Origin: Janibacter indicus
Lineage (GTDB): Bacteria; Actinomycetota; Actinomycetes; Actinomycetales; Dermatophilaceae
Assembly: GCF_900176385.1 (NCBI RefSeq)
Contig: NZ_FWXN01000012.1
Span: 1 to 64,000 of the forward strand
DNA length: 64,000 nucleotides
Reading direction: 5' to 3'
Of the stretch, positions 1 to 9,440 are shown one piece after another. Position 1 is the first letter of the stretch. Each line of letters begins with the position of its first letter. Below the pieces are notes generated by a model. That model did not search any database. It was given only the letters and a program-made list of their open reading frames with translations, and was not told the origin of the DNA. Made by a program: the position numbers and the translations under genes.

Positions 1-263
1 ACAAGAACTCCCACGACGTGCGCGCCGTCCTCGACGAGCTGGGCGCCAAGCACAAGTTCATCAAGCCCCACTGCCCCTGGCAGAACGGCAAGGTCGAACG
101 CTTCAACCGCACCCTGCAAACCGAGTGGGCCTACCGGCAGGTCTTCACCAGCAACCAGCAACGAGCAGCCGCCCTTGCGCCCTGGCTCGAGCACTACAAC
201 ACTGAACGCCGCCACACCGCACTCGGCGGCCTCGCCCCGACCAGCCGACTGTCAACAACCTGA
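1..263 (+). CDS. IS481-type transposase, C-terminal fragment
   Basis: The reading frame is already open at base 3 and ends at 263, so only the last ~87 residues are in the window. It carries the end of an rve/integrase core: a WQNGKVERFNRTLQTEW block that supplies the third acidic (Glu) catalytic residue of the DDE triad, then the YNTERRHTALGG tail typical of IS481/IS3-type transposases. About ten bases after the stop, GGCCGAGTACA (264-274) could be the element's right terminal repeat, but the left end is outside the window. Whether the element is intact cannot be judged. Confidence 0.85.
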   Translation, partial: KNSHDVRAVLDELGAKHKFIKPHCPWQNGKVERFNRTLQTEWAYRQVFTSNQQRAAALAPWLEHYNTERRHTALGGLAPTSRLSTT

Positions 264-306
264 CGGCCGAGTACACCTAGCCGCCACTCCCCGATTCATC
301 TCGACA

Positions 307-335
307 TCAAGATTCATGACCGCAGGTATTCTTGA
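307..335. promoter_or_regulatory. candidate MarR operator and promoter of the gene at 339
   Basis: TCAAGA (307-312) and TCTTGA (330-335) form an inverted pair 17 bases apart, directly upstream of the MarR gene. TATTCT (327-332) is a good -10 box lying six bases before the ATG, which suggests a leaderless transcript. A MarR dimer bound here would cover the -10. The half sites are short, so this remains a suggestion. Confidence 0.35.
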
Positions 336-338
336 CGG

Positions 339-845
339 ATGAGCAGCCGCCACGACCCGTCCGACGACGTCGACGCCATCGTCGAGGCCTGGCGACGCGA
401 GCGCCCCGACCTCGACGTCGAGCCGCTCCACGTCTTCTCCCGCGTCTCCCGGCTGGCCCGGCTGCTCGACCTCGACCGCACGAGCGCCTTCGCCCGGCAC
501 GAGCTCGAGGGCTGGGAGTTCGACGTGCTCTCCGCGCTGCGTCGCGCCGGTGAGCCCTACCAGCTCTCCCCCGGTCGCCTCGTCCAGGAGACGCTCGTGA
601 CCTCGGGGACGATGACCAACCGCATCGACCGCCTCGCCACCAAGGGCTGGGTCGAGCGACTCCCTTCGCCCACCGACCGCCGGGGCGTCATCGTTCGCCT
701 GACGCAGGAGGGCCAGTCGGCGGTCGACGCGGCGATGGCCGACCTGCTCTCCCGCGAGGGCGAGCTCCTCGACGACATGTCGACCGACGAGCGCGCCGCG
801 CTCACCCGCGCCCTCAAGCGCCTGCTCGCCCCCTTCGAGGCCTGA
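339..845 (+). CDS. MarR-family transcriptional regulator
   Basis: A 168-residue winged-helix regulator. The centre has the typical layout: a helix with WEFDVLSALRRAG, a recognition region with LVQETLVTSGTMTNRIDRLATKGWVER, then the wing DRRGVIVRLTQEG. MarR proteins bind short palindromes as dimers and usually release DNA on binding small phenolic or drug-like ligands. The gene stands alone after the transposase and faces the ABC-F gene, with both stop codons in one hairpin. No transporter lies beside it on the same strand, so its target may be only itself. Start chosen at the ATG six bases after a -10-like TATTCT. Confidence 0.9.
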   Translation: MSSRHDPSDDVDAIVEAWRRERPDLDVEPLHVFSRVSRLARLLDLDRTSAFARHELEGWEFDVLSALRRAGEPYQLSPGRLVQETLVTSGTMTNRIDRLATKGWVERLPSPTDRRGVIVRLTQEGQSAVDAAMADLLSREGELLDDMSTDERAALTRALKRLLAPFEA

Positions 846-870
846 GCGGGCTCCCCTTCGCCCGGGCTCA
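843..870. terminator. hairpin shared by convergent stop codons
   Basis: TGAGC (843-847) pairs with GCTCA (866-870) and GGG with CCC, with a two-base bulge and a loop containing CCCCTTCG. The TGA of the MarR gene and the TGA of the ABC-F gene on the other strand lie in opposite arms. Probably a bidirectional terminator without a U tract. Confidence 0.5.
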
Positions 871-2691
871 CCCGACGAGCTCGGCGCACTCCAGCCACTC
901 GAGCTCGAGCATCTCCTTTTCCTCCGCGAGCTCGCCGAGCGTCGCATTGAGCTGCGCCAGCCGCGTGTGGTCGTGCACCGCCTCGGCCATCTCGTGGTGC
1001 AGCCTGTCCTCGCGGGCGGCCACCTTGGCCAGCTGCTTCTCGATCCGGGCCATCGCCTTGCGAGCCTCGCGCTGCGTCGCCGGGTCCACGCTCGGCTCCA
1101 CCGATGACGAAGGGGGACCATCTGCCCCCTTCGTCGTGGTCGCCGTGGCCTGCGCCACCACGTCACGAGCACCGGTGGTGCCGGCCTGCGCGGCGCGCAG
1201 CCGCAGGTACTCGTCGACACCGCCGGGCACGTGCCGCAGCCGGCCGTCGAGGATCGCGTACTGCTGGTCGGTGACCCGCTCGAGCAGGTATCGGTCGTGG
1301 GAGATGACGATGAGCGTGCCCGGCCACGAGTCGAGCAGGTCCTCCATCGCCGCGAGCATGTCGGAGTCGACGTCGTTGGTCGGCTCGTCGAGGGCGATGA
1401 CATTGGGCTCGTCGAGGAGCAGGAGCAGCAGCTGAAGGCGCCTCTTCTGACCGCCGGAGAGGTCGTCGACGCGCGCCGACAGGTGCTCGCGGGCAAAGCC
1501 GAGCCGCTCGAGCAGTTGCGCCGGCGTGTGGTCGCGCCCCTCGATGGTGAAGGTCGTCTTCGTGCGGGCGAGCACCTCGCGCACCCGGTCGGAACCGATG
1601 CTCGCCAGCTGCGAGAACTGCTGGTCGAGGAAGCCGAACTTCACCGTCTTGCCGCGCTTGACCCGCCCGCTCGTCGGCGCGATCGTCCCGGCGACGAGCC
1701 CCAGGAGGGTCGACTTGCCGGCGCCGTTGGCGCCGAGGATCCCGGTGCGCTCGCCCGGCGCGATGCGCCAGGTGATGTTGCGCAGGATCGTGCGGTCGCC
1801 GAAGCTCACACCCGCGTCCTCGAGGTCGATGACGTCCTTGCCCAGACGGGCGACGGCCATCCGCTGCAGCTCGATGGGGTTGCGCACCGGGGGCACGTCC
1901 TCGATGAGCTGGTTGGCGGCGTCGATGCGGAACTTCGGCTTCGAGGTGCGCGCCGGGGCGCCACGACGCAGCCAGGCGAGCTCCTTGCGCATGAGGTTCT
2001 GGCGCTTCTGCTCGGTCGCGGCAGCGATGCGGTCGCGCTCGACCCGCTGGAGGACGTAGGCGGCGTAGCCGCCCTCGAAGGGCTCGACGATGCCGTCGTG
2101 GACCTCCCAGGTCTCGGTGCACACCTCGTCGAGGAACCACCGGTCGTGGGTGATGACGAGGAGGCCGCCCGACGTGCGCGCCCACCGTCGCTTGAGGTGC
2201 TCGGCGAGCCACGAGATGCCCTCGACGTCGAGGTGGTTGGTCGGCTCGTCGAGGGCGATGAGGTCCCACTCGCCGACGAGGAGCGCGGCGAGCGCCACCC
2301 GACGCCGCTGACCACCCGACAGCTCGCCGACGCGCGCGTCCCACGGCACGTCGGAGACGAGGCCGCCGATGACGTCGCGCACCGCGGGGTCGCCGGCCCA
2401 CTCGTGATCGGGTCGGTCGCCGACGATGCTGTGCCCGACGGTCGCCGCGGGGTCGAGGTCGTCGGTCTGGCCGAGGACACCGAAGCGCACGCCACCACGG
2501 CGGGTGATCCGGCCGGACTGGGGCGCGATGGTCCCGGCGAGCATGCCGAGCAGGCTCGACTTGCCGTCGCCGTTGCGCCCGACGAGCCCGATCCGGTCGC
2601 CCTCCTCGATGCCGAGGCTGACCGAGTCGAAGACGACGCGCGTGGGGTACTCGAGGTGGAGCGACTCGGCTCCGAGGAGGGGCGTGGCCAT
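868..2691 (-). CDS. ABC-F family ATPase (tandem ABC protein without membrane domain)
   Basis: 607 residues with two ATP-binding cassettes. The first has Walker A GRNGDGKSS near residues 38-46, signature LSGGQRRR and Walker B followed by DEPTNHLD; the second has GANGAGKST, LSGGQKRR and LDEPTNDVD. There is no membrane segment, and the C-terminus is a charged coiled coil (KAMARIEKQLAKVAAREDRL), as in Uup/EttA-type ABC-F proteins, which act on the ribosome or, for Uup, on branched DNA. Which subgroup this is cannot be told by eye. A low-complexity linker before the coiled coil (TKGADGPPSS) is encoded by an 11-base inverted repeat (1106-1135). The start overlaps the ispE stop as TGATG. Confidence 0.9.
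   Translation of the reverse strand: MATPLLGAESLHLEYPTRVVFDSVSLGIEEGDRIGLVGRNGDGKSSLLGMLAGTIAPQSGRITRRGGVRFGVLGQTDDLDPAATVGHSIVGDRPDHEWAGDPAVRDVIGGLVSDVPWDARVGELSGGQRRRVALAALLVGEWDLIALDEPTNHLDVEGISWLAEHLKRRWARTSGGLLVITHDRWFLDEVCTETWEVHDGIVEPFEGGYAAYVLQRVERDRIAAATEQKRQNLMRKELAWLRRGAPARTSKPKFRIDAANQLIEDVPPVRNPIELQRMAVARLGKDVIDLEDAGVSFGDRTILRNITWRIAPGERTGILGANGAGKSTLLGLVAGTIAPTSGRVKRGKTVKFGFLDQQFSQLASIGSDRVREVLARTKTTFTIEGRDHTPAQLLERLGFAREHLSARVDDLSGGQKRRLQLLLLLLDEPNVIALDEPTNDVDSDMLAAMEDLLDSWPGTLIVISHDRYLLERVTDQQYAILDGRLRHVPGGVDEYLRLRAAQAGTTGARDVVAQATATTTKGADGPPSSSVEPSVDPATQREARKAMARIEKQLAKVAAREDRLHHEMAEAVHDHTRLAQLNATLGELAEEKEMLELEWLECAELVG
1106..1135. repeat. inverted pair of the CGAAGGGGG word inside the ABC-F gene
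   Basis: GACGAAGGGGG (1106-1116) and its exact reverse complement (1125-1135) flank an eight-base loop. The repeat sits in the coding region of the poorly constrained linker before the C-terminal coiled coil of the ABC-F protein. It looks like the terminator hairpin at 49005-49048 although no gene ends here. Confidence 0.8.
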
Positions 2692-3629
2692 CAGGACGTG
2701 CGCACCGTCGGCAGGACGTGGGCACCCTGGACCGGCCCGGTGGCGCGCAGGACGTCACCGGCGACCCCCGACGCGGTGAGCGCCACGGCGACGTCGATGG
2801 CCCCCTCCGCGGACTCGGTGAGGATCGCGACGGTCGGGCCCGACCCGGAGACGATCGCGGCGAGCGCCCCGAAGCCCATGGCGGCCTCGATGACCTCGCC
2901 GATGCCCGGCTGCAGCGCGATCGCGTCAGCCTGCAGGTCGTTGTCGAGGACGGGCGCGAGTGCGCTCGGGTCACCGGCACGCAGCGCGCTCATCAGGGCG
3001 GCGCTGGGGTGCGGGTCGTCGAGCCGGGTGCCCGCCGTGCGCTGGTCGAAGGCGGAGTAGACCATCGGCGTCGACAGCCCGCTCGCGGCCGACGGGACGA
3101 AGACCCAGTGATAGGTCCCCTTGGCCAGCACGGCCGTGACGACCTCGCCGCGGCCCGACCCGACCGCCGTCCCGCCGTGGAGGAGGAAGGGCACGTCGCT
3201 GCCGATGCCGGCGGCGATCTCCTCGAGCTCCTCCCGCGGCAGGGCGGTGCCCCACAGGGCGTCACAGGCGACGAGCGCCGCGGCAGCGTCGGCCGAGCCC
3301 CCGGCCATGCCGCCGGCGACGGGGATCTCCTTGTGGATCGACAGGTGGACCGGCTCCTGGCCCCCGGTGTGCTCCGAGAGGGCCAGCGCGGCCCGCAGCG
3401 CGAGGTTGGACTCGTCGGTCGGCACCTTGTCGGCGTCACGACCACGGACCGAGCAGCCCCAGTCGTCGGCGAGTGCGGCGGTGACGTCGTCGTGCAGGCC
3501 GACGGCCTGGTAGACGGTCGAGAGGGCGTGGAAGCCGTCGTCGCGCAGCGGGCCGACGAAGAGCTCGAGGTTGACCTTCGCCGGGGCGCGCACGGTGACG
3601 GGCGCGGGCGACTCGAGGACGGAGGTCAT
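2691..3629 (-). CDS. ispE: 4-diphosphocytidyl-2-C-methyl-D-erythritol kinase
   Basis: 312-residue GHMP kinase, the fourth step of the non-mevalonate (MEP) isoprenoid pathway, phosphorylating the 2-hydroxyl of CDP-methylerythritol. The N-terminus has [10 protein letters not shown], the substrate-binding start of IspE; the ATP-binding GHMP motif is [15 protein letters not shown]; and a Gly-rich GSGPTVAIL lies in the C-terminal domain. Length is normal. The ATG overlaps the rsmA stop as ATGA, and its own stop overlaps the ABC-F start, so rsmA-ispE-ABC-F form one translationally coupled unit, the usual actinobacterial order. Confidence 0.97.
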   Translation of the reverse strand: MTSVLESPAPVTVRAPAKVNLELFVGPLRDDGFHALSTVYQAVGLHDDVTAALADDWGCSVRGRDADKVPTDESNLALRAALALSEHTGGQEPVHLSIHKEIPVAGGMAGGSADAAAALVACDALWGTALPREELEEIAAGIGSDVPFLLHGGTAVGSGRGEVVTAVLAKGTYHWVFVPSAASGLSTPMVYSAFDQRTAGTRLDDPHPSAALMSALRAGDPSALAPVLDNDLQADAIALQPGIGEVIEAAMGFGALAAIVSGSGPTVAILTESAEGAIDVAVALTASGVAGDVLRATGPVQGAHVLPTVRTS

Positions 3630-4519
3630 GGCGTCACCCTAGCCATGAGTTCCTCGGTGATCCGCGCGAAGGCCGCCACGTCGAGCTGCTCGCCCCGGGT
3701 GCGCGGGTCCACCCCGGCGGCGAGGAGGGCCTGCTCGGCGATCTCACCCGAGCCGGCCACGGAGCGAAGGGAGGCCCGCAGCGTCTTGCGTCGCTGGGCG
3801 AAGGCGGCGTCGACGACGGCGAAGACCTGTTCGCGCGTCGCCGCGGTCTGCGGCGGCTCACGGCGCACGAGGCGGACCAGCCCGGAGTCCACATTGGGCA
3901 CCGGCCAGAAGATCGTCCGGGAGACCCGACCCGCGAGGGCCACGTCGGTCCACCAGGCGGCCTTGACGCTCGGGACGCCGTAGGTCTTGCTGCCGGGGTC
4001 GGCGGCGAGGCGCTCGGCGACCTCGAGCTGGACCATGACCAGGACGCGCTCGATGCTCGGGAAGGTCTCGAGGAAGTGCAGCACGACCGGCACGGAGATG
4101 TTGTAGGGCAGGTTGGCCACGAGGGCGGTGGGCGTCGGCCCGGGCAGCTGGGTCACGGACATCGCGTCGGCGTGGACGACCTCGAGGCGCGCTGCGGCAC
4201 CGGGCGCCTCCTCGGCGACGGTGCCGGGCAGCGCTGCGGCGAGCACCGGGTCGACCTCGACGGCCGTCACCCGGCCGGCCGCCTCGAGCAGCGCGAGGGT
4301 GAGCGACCCGAGGCCGGGGCCGATCTCGACGACGTGGTCCTGCGCCGTGACCTCCCCCGCGCGCACGATGCGCCGCACGGTGTTGGCGTCGACGACGAAG
4401 TTCTGTCCCCACTGCTTCGTCGGGCGCACCGCGTGGCGCTGCGCCAGCTCGCGGATGCGGGCTGCCCCGAGCAGGCCGCCGGGCCCGTCATCGGGGTGCG
4501 TGGGCTGCTCGCTCGTCAT
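3626..4519 (-). CDS. rsmA: 16S rRNA (adenine1518-N6/adenine1519-N6)-dimethyltransferase
   Basis: 297 residues. RsmA (KsgA) dimethylates two adjacent adenines in the 3' hairpin of 16S rRNA late in 30S assembly. Motifs seen: [15 protein letters not shown] at the start, SAM-binding [17 protein letters not shown], acidic VTAVEVDP, and the catalytic [11 protein letters not shown] (NLPY). The frame runs further upstream, but I place the start at the ATG at 4519 because everything before it reads through the hairpin at 4533-4578 and lacks family similarity. Confidence 0.96.
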   Translation of the reverse strand: MTSEQPTHPDDGPGGLLGAARIRELAQRHAVRPTKQWGQNFVVDANTVRRIVRAGEVTAQDHVVEIGPGLGSLTLALLEAAGRVTAVEVDPVLAAALPGTVAEEAPGAAARLEVVHADAMSVTQLPGPTPTALVANLPYNISVPVVLHFLETFPSIERVLVMVQLEVAERLAADPGSKTYGVPSVKAAWWTDVALAGRVSRTIFWPVPNVDSGLVRLVRREPPQTAATREQVFAVVDAAFAQRRKTLRASLRSVAGSGEIAEQALLAAGVDPRTRGEQLDVAAFARITEELMARVTP

Positions 4520-4532
4520 GGGGGTGACTCTA

Positions 4533-4578
4533 TGACGACGGGCCCCACGACCGAGTCGGTCGTGGGGGCCCGTCGTCA
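4533..4578 (-). terminator. terminator hairpin after the rpf gene
   Basis: A long stem: 14 pairs, one bulged G, then 8 more pairs closing at a single central base (4555). It lies in the gap between the rpf stop (4621) and the rsmA start (4519), so it should end the rpf transcript and insulate the rsmA operon. There is no U run, as is usual for this genome. Confidence 0.75.
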
Positions 4579-4620
4579 CGTTCCCAGGGAGGTCGTCGAG
4601 CGACCGTCCCGGGGCGGGGG

Positions 4621-5868
4621 TCAGGCCGCGTGGGCGCAGCCCCAGGGCTGCAGGCCACGGTCGGCGTAGACGCGGTTGGCCACGGTGATCTGCTCCTCGC
4701 GGGTGGCGAGGTCGGCACGCTGGGCGAAGTCCCCTCCGCCGGCGCCGAGCCAGGTCTGGATGTCGAACTGCAGGCCGCCGTAGTAGCCGTTGCCGGAGTT
4801 GATCGACCAGTTGCCCGTCGACTCGCACTGGGCGATGCGGTCCCACATCGCGGCGCGCGAGGTGTCGAGGCCGGAGCTGCTCGAGGAGGACGTCGGCTCG
4901 GGGGCGGGCGTCGAGGCCTTGGGCGTCGAGGCCTTGGGCGTCGAGGCCTTGGGCTGCGAGGTCGGCTCCGGGGCGGGGGCCGGCTTCGGCGCGGGCTTCG
5001 GCTTCGGCGCGGGCTTCGGCTTCGGGGCCGGGCGGGCCTTGGTCCCCTGGCGCACGATCTTGTCGACCGGCTGCTGGGTCACCTTGGTCGAGGTCCGCTT
5101 GGAGAAGACGACGTCGCCGTTCTTGTAGGTGAAGCTGTAGGTGGAGGTGCGCGAGCCCGCGCGGCCCTCCTGCTCGACCTTGGTCGTGCCCTCGTAGAGC
5201 GAGGAGTCCTGCTTGACGACCGTCTCGAAGGGGATGGCCTCGGTCCGGGTGCCCGGCTTGCGGTTGACGCGGTCCAGGCGGATCGTCATGCCGTCCTTGA
5301 CGCTGGCGGAGGCGCCCGGCTTGATGAGGTCGTTGCTGTCGTAGCGGACCTCGGCCTGGGTCAGGGCGTCCTCGACCGTGGTGGCCGTGACGGTCGCGGT
5401 CGAGCGCTTGCCGCCGACGAGGAGCTTGATCTCCTTGGGGGTGCTCACGCGCAGGTCCAGGCCCTTGCGGCCGATGGACTGCGAGCGCGAGGCGGAGAGC
5501 ACCGCGCCGTCGCCGTTGCGGATACCCAGCTGCTTGAGCGCGTCGCCGACCGTGGTGGCGGTCGTCCAGTACTCGCGCTCCTTGCCGTCGACGGTGACCG
5601 TCAGCTTGCGGCCGTAGCGCACGACGATGGTCTGGCCGTCGTCGACGGGGCTGTCGGCGGAGGGCGTGACGACGTCGTGGGGGCCCAGGTCGATGCCCTG
5701 CTTGTCGAGGACGTCACCGACGGTGCCGCCGAAGGCGTGGACGGTGGACTTCTCGCCGTCGACCGACAGGGCGACGGACTTGTCCATGACGACGACGCCC
5801 GAGACGCCGAGCGCCAGGGCGCCGACGACGCCGGCCTGGGTGATGCGACGGATCGCGGGTGAACTCAC
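4621..5868 (-). CDS. RpfB-like resuscitation-promoting factor (secreted muralytic enzyme)
   Basis: 415 residues from the chosen GTG. Order: N-terminal membrane/signal helix ([15 protein letters not shown]), three DUF348 repeats (each ending in a [11 protein letters not shown]-like block), a G5-type domain, a flexible PKPKPAPKP and PKAST repeat linker, and a C-terminal transglycosylase-like Rpf domain with [16 protein letters not shown], where the Glu is catalytic. This is the RpfB architecture; such proteins cleave peptidoglycan and revive dormant cells. I chose GTG 5868 because GGAG lies four bases before it; the upstream GTG at 5937 has no ribosome-binding site. A hairpin (5903-5922) lies in the leader. 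Confidence 0.93.
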   Translation of the reverse strand: MSSPAIRRITQAGVVGALALGVSGVVVMDKSVALSVDGEKSTVHAFGGTVGDVLDKQGIDLGPHDVVTPSADSPVDDGQTIVVRYGRKLTVTVDGKEREYWTTATTVGDALKQLGIRNGDGAVLSASRSQSIGRKGLDLRVSTPKEIKLLVGGKRSTATVTATTVEDALTQAEVRYDSNDLIKPGASASVKDGMTIRLDRVNRKPGTRTEAIPFETVVKQDSSLYEGTTKVEQEGRAGSRTSTYSFTYKNGDVVFSKRTSTKVTQQPVDKIVRQGTKARPAPKPKPAPKPKPAPKPAPAPEPTSQPKASTPKASTPKASTPAPEPTSSSSSSGLDTSRAAMWDRIAQCESTGNWSINSGNGYYGGLQFDIQTWLGAGGGDFAQRADLATREEQITVANRVYADRGLQPWGCAHAA

Positions 5869-5902
5869 GGTGCTCCGATGTTTGAAACTCCCGGGCACCG
5901 GT

Positions 5903-5922
5903 GGGTCCGCGCACGGGGACCC
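5903..5922 (-). promoter_or_regulatory. leader hairpin of the rpf gene and upstream promoter-like bases
   Basis: GGGTCC and GGACCC pair around an eight-base loop in the 168-base gap between tatD and the rpf start. Further upstream on the minus strand TTGACC followed 18 bases later by CAAGGT could be a promoter. I looked for the c-di-AMP (ydaO) riboswitch known upstream of some actinobacterial rpf genes and did not find its conserved core. Confidence 0.3.
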
Positions 5923-6036
5923 AAAGAAGGCGGGCACCTGTGTCAGCGAAAAGATCAGGGGAAACCGGCCCCGGCCAACAGCGGACTACCTTGCCCGACA
6001 GGTCACGCGAAGGTCAAGTTTTGATAACGGGCGGCG

Positions 6037-6921
6037 CTATGACGTCTGCCACGAGCCGTAGACCCGCTCGCTGTTGGCCGAGATCGCCGAGCACATCGTC
6101 GGCACGTCGACCCCGAGGGTGCGGGCCATGACGCGCACCGTGTGGGGCAGCAGGTAGGGGGCGTTGGCGCGGCCCCGCTCGGGCGTCGGGGTGAGGTAGG
6201 GGGCATCGGTCTCGGCGAGGACCTGCTCGAGGGGTGTGTGCGCCAGCGCCTCACGCAGCCCGGCCGCGCTCTTGAAGGTCACGGTGCCGGCGAAGGAGAG
6301 GTGGTAGCCGCGCTCGACGCACTCCCGGGCCATCGCGAGGTCACCGCTGAAGCAGTGCAGCACGGTCGTCTCCGGGGCCCCCTCCTCGGCGAGGATGCGC
6401 AGGATGTCGTCGTGGCTGTCGCGGTCGTGGATCTGCAACGCCTTGCCCGTGCGCTTGGCCAGGTCGATGTGCCAGCGGAAGGACTCCTGCTGCACGGCGT
6501 GCCCGTCGGGCCCGGTGCGGAAGTAGTCGAGGCCCGTCTCGCCGATGGCGCGCACCCGCGGGTGCGCGGACAGCTGCTCGATCTCGTCCCACGCCTCGTG
6601 GAGGCGGCCAGCCTCCGCTAGTGCGGGAATCTCGTTGGGGTGCAACGCAACTGCACCGAGCATCGTCGGGTGACGGTCGACCTGGTCGACGGTGAAGCGG
6701 GCACTCTCGAGGTCGCAGCCGACCTGCACCACCCGGTCGACCCCGACCGACGCGGCGGTGGCGAGCGCCGCGGCGACGTCCTGCGTGGTCCGCTCGTCAC
6801 CCCCTTCGGGAGCGATGGCGTCGGCGACGTCACGACGGCGGATGTCGAGGTGCGTGTGGTTGTCGACGACGGCCACCGGCAGCGGGTCCGGGTGCGGCGC
6901 GACGCCCTCGCGGTCGCCCAT
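6037..6921 (-). CDS. tatD: TatD-family metal-dependent DNase
   Basis: 294 residues, TIM-barrel amidohydrolase fold. Metal ligands visible: DNHTHLD near the start, E in RAIGETGLDYFR, H in QIHDRDSH, H in VLHCFSGD, and D in LAETDAPYLTP. TatD enzymes are 3'-5' exonucleases/AP nucleases linked to DNA repair and fragmentation. The ATG overlaps the metG stop by one base (TGATG), the usual metG-tatD coupling in actinobacteria. The frame continues upstream into metG, which explains a longer open frame that should not be used. Confidence 0.93.
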   Translation of the reverse strand: MGDREGVAPHPDPLPVAVVDNHTHLDIRRRDVADAIAPEGGDERTTQDVAAALATAASVGVDRVVQVGCDLESARFTVDQVDRHPTMLGAVALHPNEIPALAEAGRLHEAWDEIEQLSAHPRVRAIGETGLDYFRTGPDGHAVQQESFRWHIDLAKRTGKALQIHDRDSHDDILRILAEEGAPETTVLHCFSGDLAMARECVERGYHLSFAGTVTFKSAAGLREALAHTPLEQVLAETDAPYLTPTPERGRANAPYLLPHTVRVMARTLGVDVPTMCSAISANSERVYGSWQTS

Positions 6922-8720
6922 CAGCCCTCCCCCGACATGGCCGCGCGCTCGGTGGCGACGACCTCCTCCGCGTCGAGCTTGACGAAGACCGGGCTCGGCT
7001 TGGCGATCGGCGTGCCGACGGTCACCGGGGTCGGCTCCCAGCGGGGGAAGCCCGAGTAGTCGCCGGTGATGACCGGATAGCCGCGGCCACCGTCGAGGTC
7101 CTCGACGTCCTCGACGTGCGGCATTGGCACCAGGGCCCCCTCGCCCCCGAGGACCGCGTCGACCCGGTTGGCCGCGTGGGGGAGGAAGGGGGCGAGCAGC
7201 AGGTTGCAGTCGCTGACGCACTGGGTGAGCGTGTGCAGCACCGTCGCCAGCCGCTCGCGCCGGTCCTCGCCCTTGAGGCGGAAGGGCTCGGTGTCGGTCA
7301 CGTACTTGTTGACGTCGCCGACGACCCGCATGACCTCGCCGAGCGCGGCCTTCTGCCGGTGGCGGGCGAGCAGCCCGCCGACCTCGTCGAAGGCGGCGGC
7401 GACGCGGGCCAGGACCGCCCGGTCGACGTCCTCGAGGTCACCCGGCTGTGGGATCTCGCCGAAGTTCTTGGCGACCATCGACGCGGTGCGGTTGACGAGG
7501 TTGCCCCAGCCGGCGACGAGCTCGGAGTTGTTGCGCTGGACGAAGTCCGGCCAGGTGAAGTCGGCGTCCTGGCTTTCCGGGCCGGCGGCGCAGATGAAGT
7601 AGCGCAGCGGGTCCGGGCCGTAGGCCTCGAGGACGTGCCGCACGCCGATGACGTGGCCCCGGCTGGAGGAGAACTGGCGGCTCTCCATCGTCAGGAACTC
7701 GCTGGAGACGACCTCGGTCGGGAGGTTGAGCTCGCCGTAGGGGCCGGGCTCGCCCCCCTTCGCCCCCTTGCCGGAGTAGGCGAGCAGCTCCGCCGGCCAG
7801 ATCTGGCTGTGGAAGGTGATGTTGTCCTTGCCCATGAAGTAGTAGGACAGCGCCTCGGGGTCGTTCCACCACTCGCGCCAGCGCTCGGGGTCGCCCTGGC
7901 GGCGGGCCCACTCGATGGACGCGGACAGGTAGCCGATGACCGCGTCGAACCACACGTAGAAGCGCTTCGTCGGGTACTTGGTGGCCAGCTCGCCCGGCAG
8001 CGGGATGCCCCAGTCGATGTCGCGCGTCATCGCCCGCGGGCGGATGTCGTCGAGGATGTTGAGGCTGAAGCGGATGACATTGGGCCGCCACGTGCCGGTG
8101 GCCTCGCGGCCCTGGAGGTACTCGCGCAGGGCGTCGGCCAGGGCCGGCAGGTCGAGGAAGAAGTGCTCGGTCTCGCCGAACTGCGGCGTCGAGCCGTCGA
8201 TCTTGCTGCGCGGCTGCTTGAGGTCACTCGGCTCGAGCTGGTTGCCGCAGTTGTCGCACTGGTCGCCGCGGGCCTCCTCGTAGCCGCAGATCGGGCAGGT
8301 GCCCTCGATGTAGCGGTCGGGCAGGGTGCGGCCGGTGCGCGCGTCGAGGGCGACCTGCTGGGTCTGCTCGATGAAGTAGCCGTTGGCCCGGCACTGCTCG
8401 AAGAGGTCCTGGACGACCTGGTAGTGGTTGCGCGAGGTGGTGCGCGTGTAGAGGTCGTAGGAGCAGCCGAGGTCGGCCAGCTCGTGGGCGATCGTCGCGT
8501 GGTGGGTGTCGACGAGCTCGCGTGCCGTCGTGCCCTGCTTGTCGGCCAGGACGAGGATCGGGGTGCCGTGCTCGTCGGAGCCACTCACCATGAGCACGTC
8601 GTGCCCCGCCATGCGCATGTACCTGCTGAAGACGTCGGAGGGGACACCGAACCCGGCGACGTGGCCGAGGTGGCGCGGTCCGTTGGCATAGGGCCAGGCG
8701 ACGGCGGAGAGAACCTTCAT
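6921..8720 (-). CDS. metG: methionyl-tRNA synthetase
   Basis: 599 residues, class I synthetase charging initiator and elongator tRNA-Met. Near the N-terminus is [14 protein letters not shown] (HIGH motif as HLGH); a zinc knuckle with paired CPIC and CDNC follows; the KMSKS loop appears as FSSSRG in [15 protein letters not shown], a form I recognise from other actinobacterial MetG. A C-terminal anticodon-binding helical domain is present; no tRNA-binding EMAP domain is attached. TAGGAT six bases before the ATG suggests a leaderless transcript for metG-tatD. Confidence 0.96.
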   Translation of the reverse strand: MKVLSAVAWPYANGPRHLGHVAGFGVPSDVFSRYMRMAGHDVLMVSGSDEHGTPILVLADKQGTTARELVDTHHATIAHELADLGCSYDLYTRTTSRNHYQVVQDLFEQCRANGYFIEQTQQVALDARTGRTLPDRYIEGTCPICGYEEARGDQCDNCGNQLEPSDLKQPRSKIDGSTPQFGETEHFFLDLPALADALREYLQGREATGTWRPNVIRFSLNILDDIRPRAMTRDIDWGIPLPGELATKYPTKRFYVWFDAVIGYLSASIEWARRQGDPERWREWWNDPEALSYYFMGKDNITFHSQIWPAELLAYSGKGAKGGEPGPYGELNLPTEVVSSEFLTMESRQFSSSRGHVIGVRHVLEAYGPDPLRYFICAAGPESQDADFTWPDFVQRNNSELVAGWGNLVNRTASMVAKNFGEIPQPGDLEDVDRAVLARVAAAFDEVGGLLARHRQKAALGEVMRVVGDVNKYVTDTEPFRLKGEDRRERLATVLHTLTQCVSDCNLLLAPFLPHAANRVDAVLGGEGALVPMPHVEDVEDLDGGRGYPVITGDYSGFPRWEPTPVTVGTPIAKPSPVFVKLDAEEVVATERAAMSGEG

Positions 8721-8811
8721 GACCTCATCCTAGGTTCCCCGCCCACGCCGTCCCGCGCCGCTAGCCTGCCGGGACGAGGTGCGTGAGCACCCACCGACGA
8801 GAGGGGCATCG

Positions 8812-9408
8812 ATGATCGCTGCACTCACCGGGATGGGGCTGAGCGCCGCCGCCGGTCTCAACGCCTACATCCCCTTCATCATCGTCGCGCTGCTCGCCCG
8901 CTTCACCGATGCCGTCGTGCTGCCCACGGGCTTCGAGTGGATGGAGGCGTGGTGGACGATCGGCATCGGCGCGGTGCTGCTCGTCACCGAGATCACCCTG
9001 GACAAGGTGCCCGCGGTCGACAGCCTCAACGACGCGGTACAGACCGTGATCCGCCCCGGGATGGGTGGGCTCATGGGCGCCGCCACCGCCGGCGCGAGCA
9101 CGCTCGACGAGTCGACGTGGATGCAGGAGCACGCCTGGGTCGGGGTCGTGCTCGGCATCGTCGTCGCCGGGCTGGTCCACACCGGCAAGGCGGCCTCCAG
9201 ACCGGTGATCAACGCCGGCACGGCGGGCTTCGGCGCGCCGGTCGCCTCGACCGCCGAGGACGGCGCCGCCGTGGGCATCGCCCTCGTCGCGATCTTCCTG
9301 CCCCTGCTCGTCGTCCTCGTGCTCGTCGTCCTCGCCGCGGCGCTGGTCTGGGTGCTCAGCGCGTGGCGCCGGCTGCGCCGGCGACGACAGGCCCGGCTCG
9401 CCGCCTGA
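8812..9408 (+). CDS. DUF4126 family membrane protein
   Basis: 198 residues, with several hydrophobic helices (AAGLNAYIPFIIVALLARF at the start, a long VVLVLVVLAAALVWVL near the end). The N-terminal glycine-rich GMGLSAAAGLNAYIP matches the DUF4126 pattern; function unknown. The start at 8812 follows a GAGAGGGG ribosome-binding site by four bases; an in-frame ATG-like start further upstream (8779) lacks one. Convergent with the TetR gene. Confidence 0.8.
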   Translation: MIAALTGMGLSAAAGLNAYIPFIIVALLARFTDAVVLPTGFEWMEAWWTIGIGAVLLVTEITLDKVPAVDSLNDAVQTVIRPGMGGLMGAATAGASTLDESTWMQEHAWVGVVLGIVVAGLVHTGKAASRPVINAGTAGFGAPVASTAEDGAAVGIALVAIFLPLLVVLVLVVLAAALVWVLSAWRRLRRRRQARLAA

Positions 9409-9419
9409 CCCGATGCGGC

Positions 9420-9440
9420 CTGACGGGCCCGACGCGTCAG
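9420..9440. terminator. short hairpin between convergent genes
   Basis: CTGACG (9420-9425) pairs with CGTCAG (9435-9440) over a nine-base loop, between the DUF4126 stop and the TetR stop; the TetR stop codon is inside the right arm. Weak but consistent with the pattern seen at other convergent gene ends here. Confidence 0.35.

Noticed and set aside
1231-3060. Long open frame on the plus strand opposite the ABC-F and ispE genes, and many similar antisense frames elsewhere
   Set aside because: Caused by high GC at third codon positions; composition is Arg/Gly/Asp-rich without domains, and the opposite strand encodes a clearly conserved protein.
5869-6036. Cyclic-di-AMP (ydaO-type) riboswitch upstream of the rpf gene
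   Set aside because: Expected from known actinobacterial rpf leaders and from disA in this window, but the conserved core words of the riboswitch are not present; only a simple hairpin is seen.
7640-7700. Apparent loss of the KMSKS motif in metG (FSSSRG)
   Set aside because: This form is familiar from other actinobacterial MetG proteins, and the rest of the enzyme is intact.
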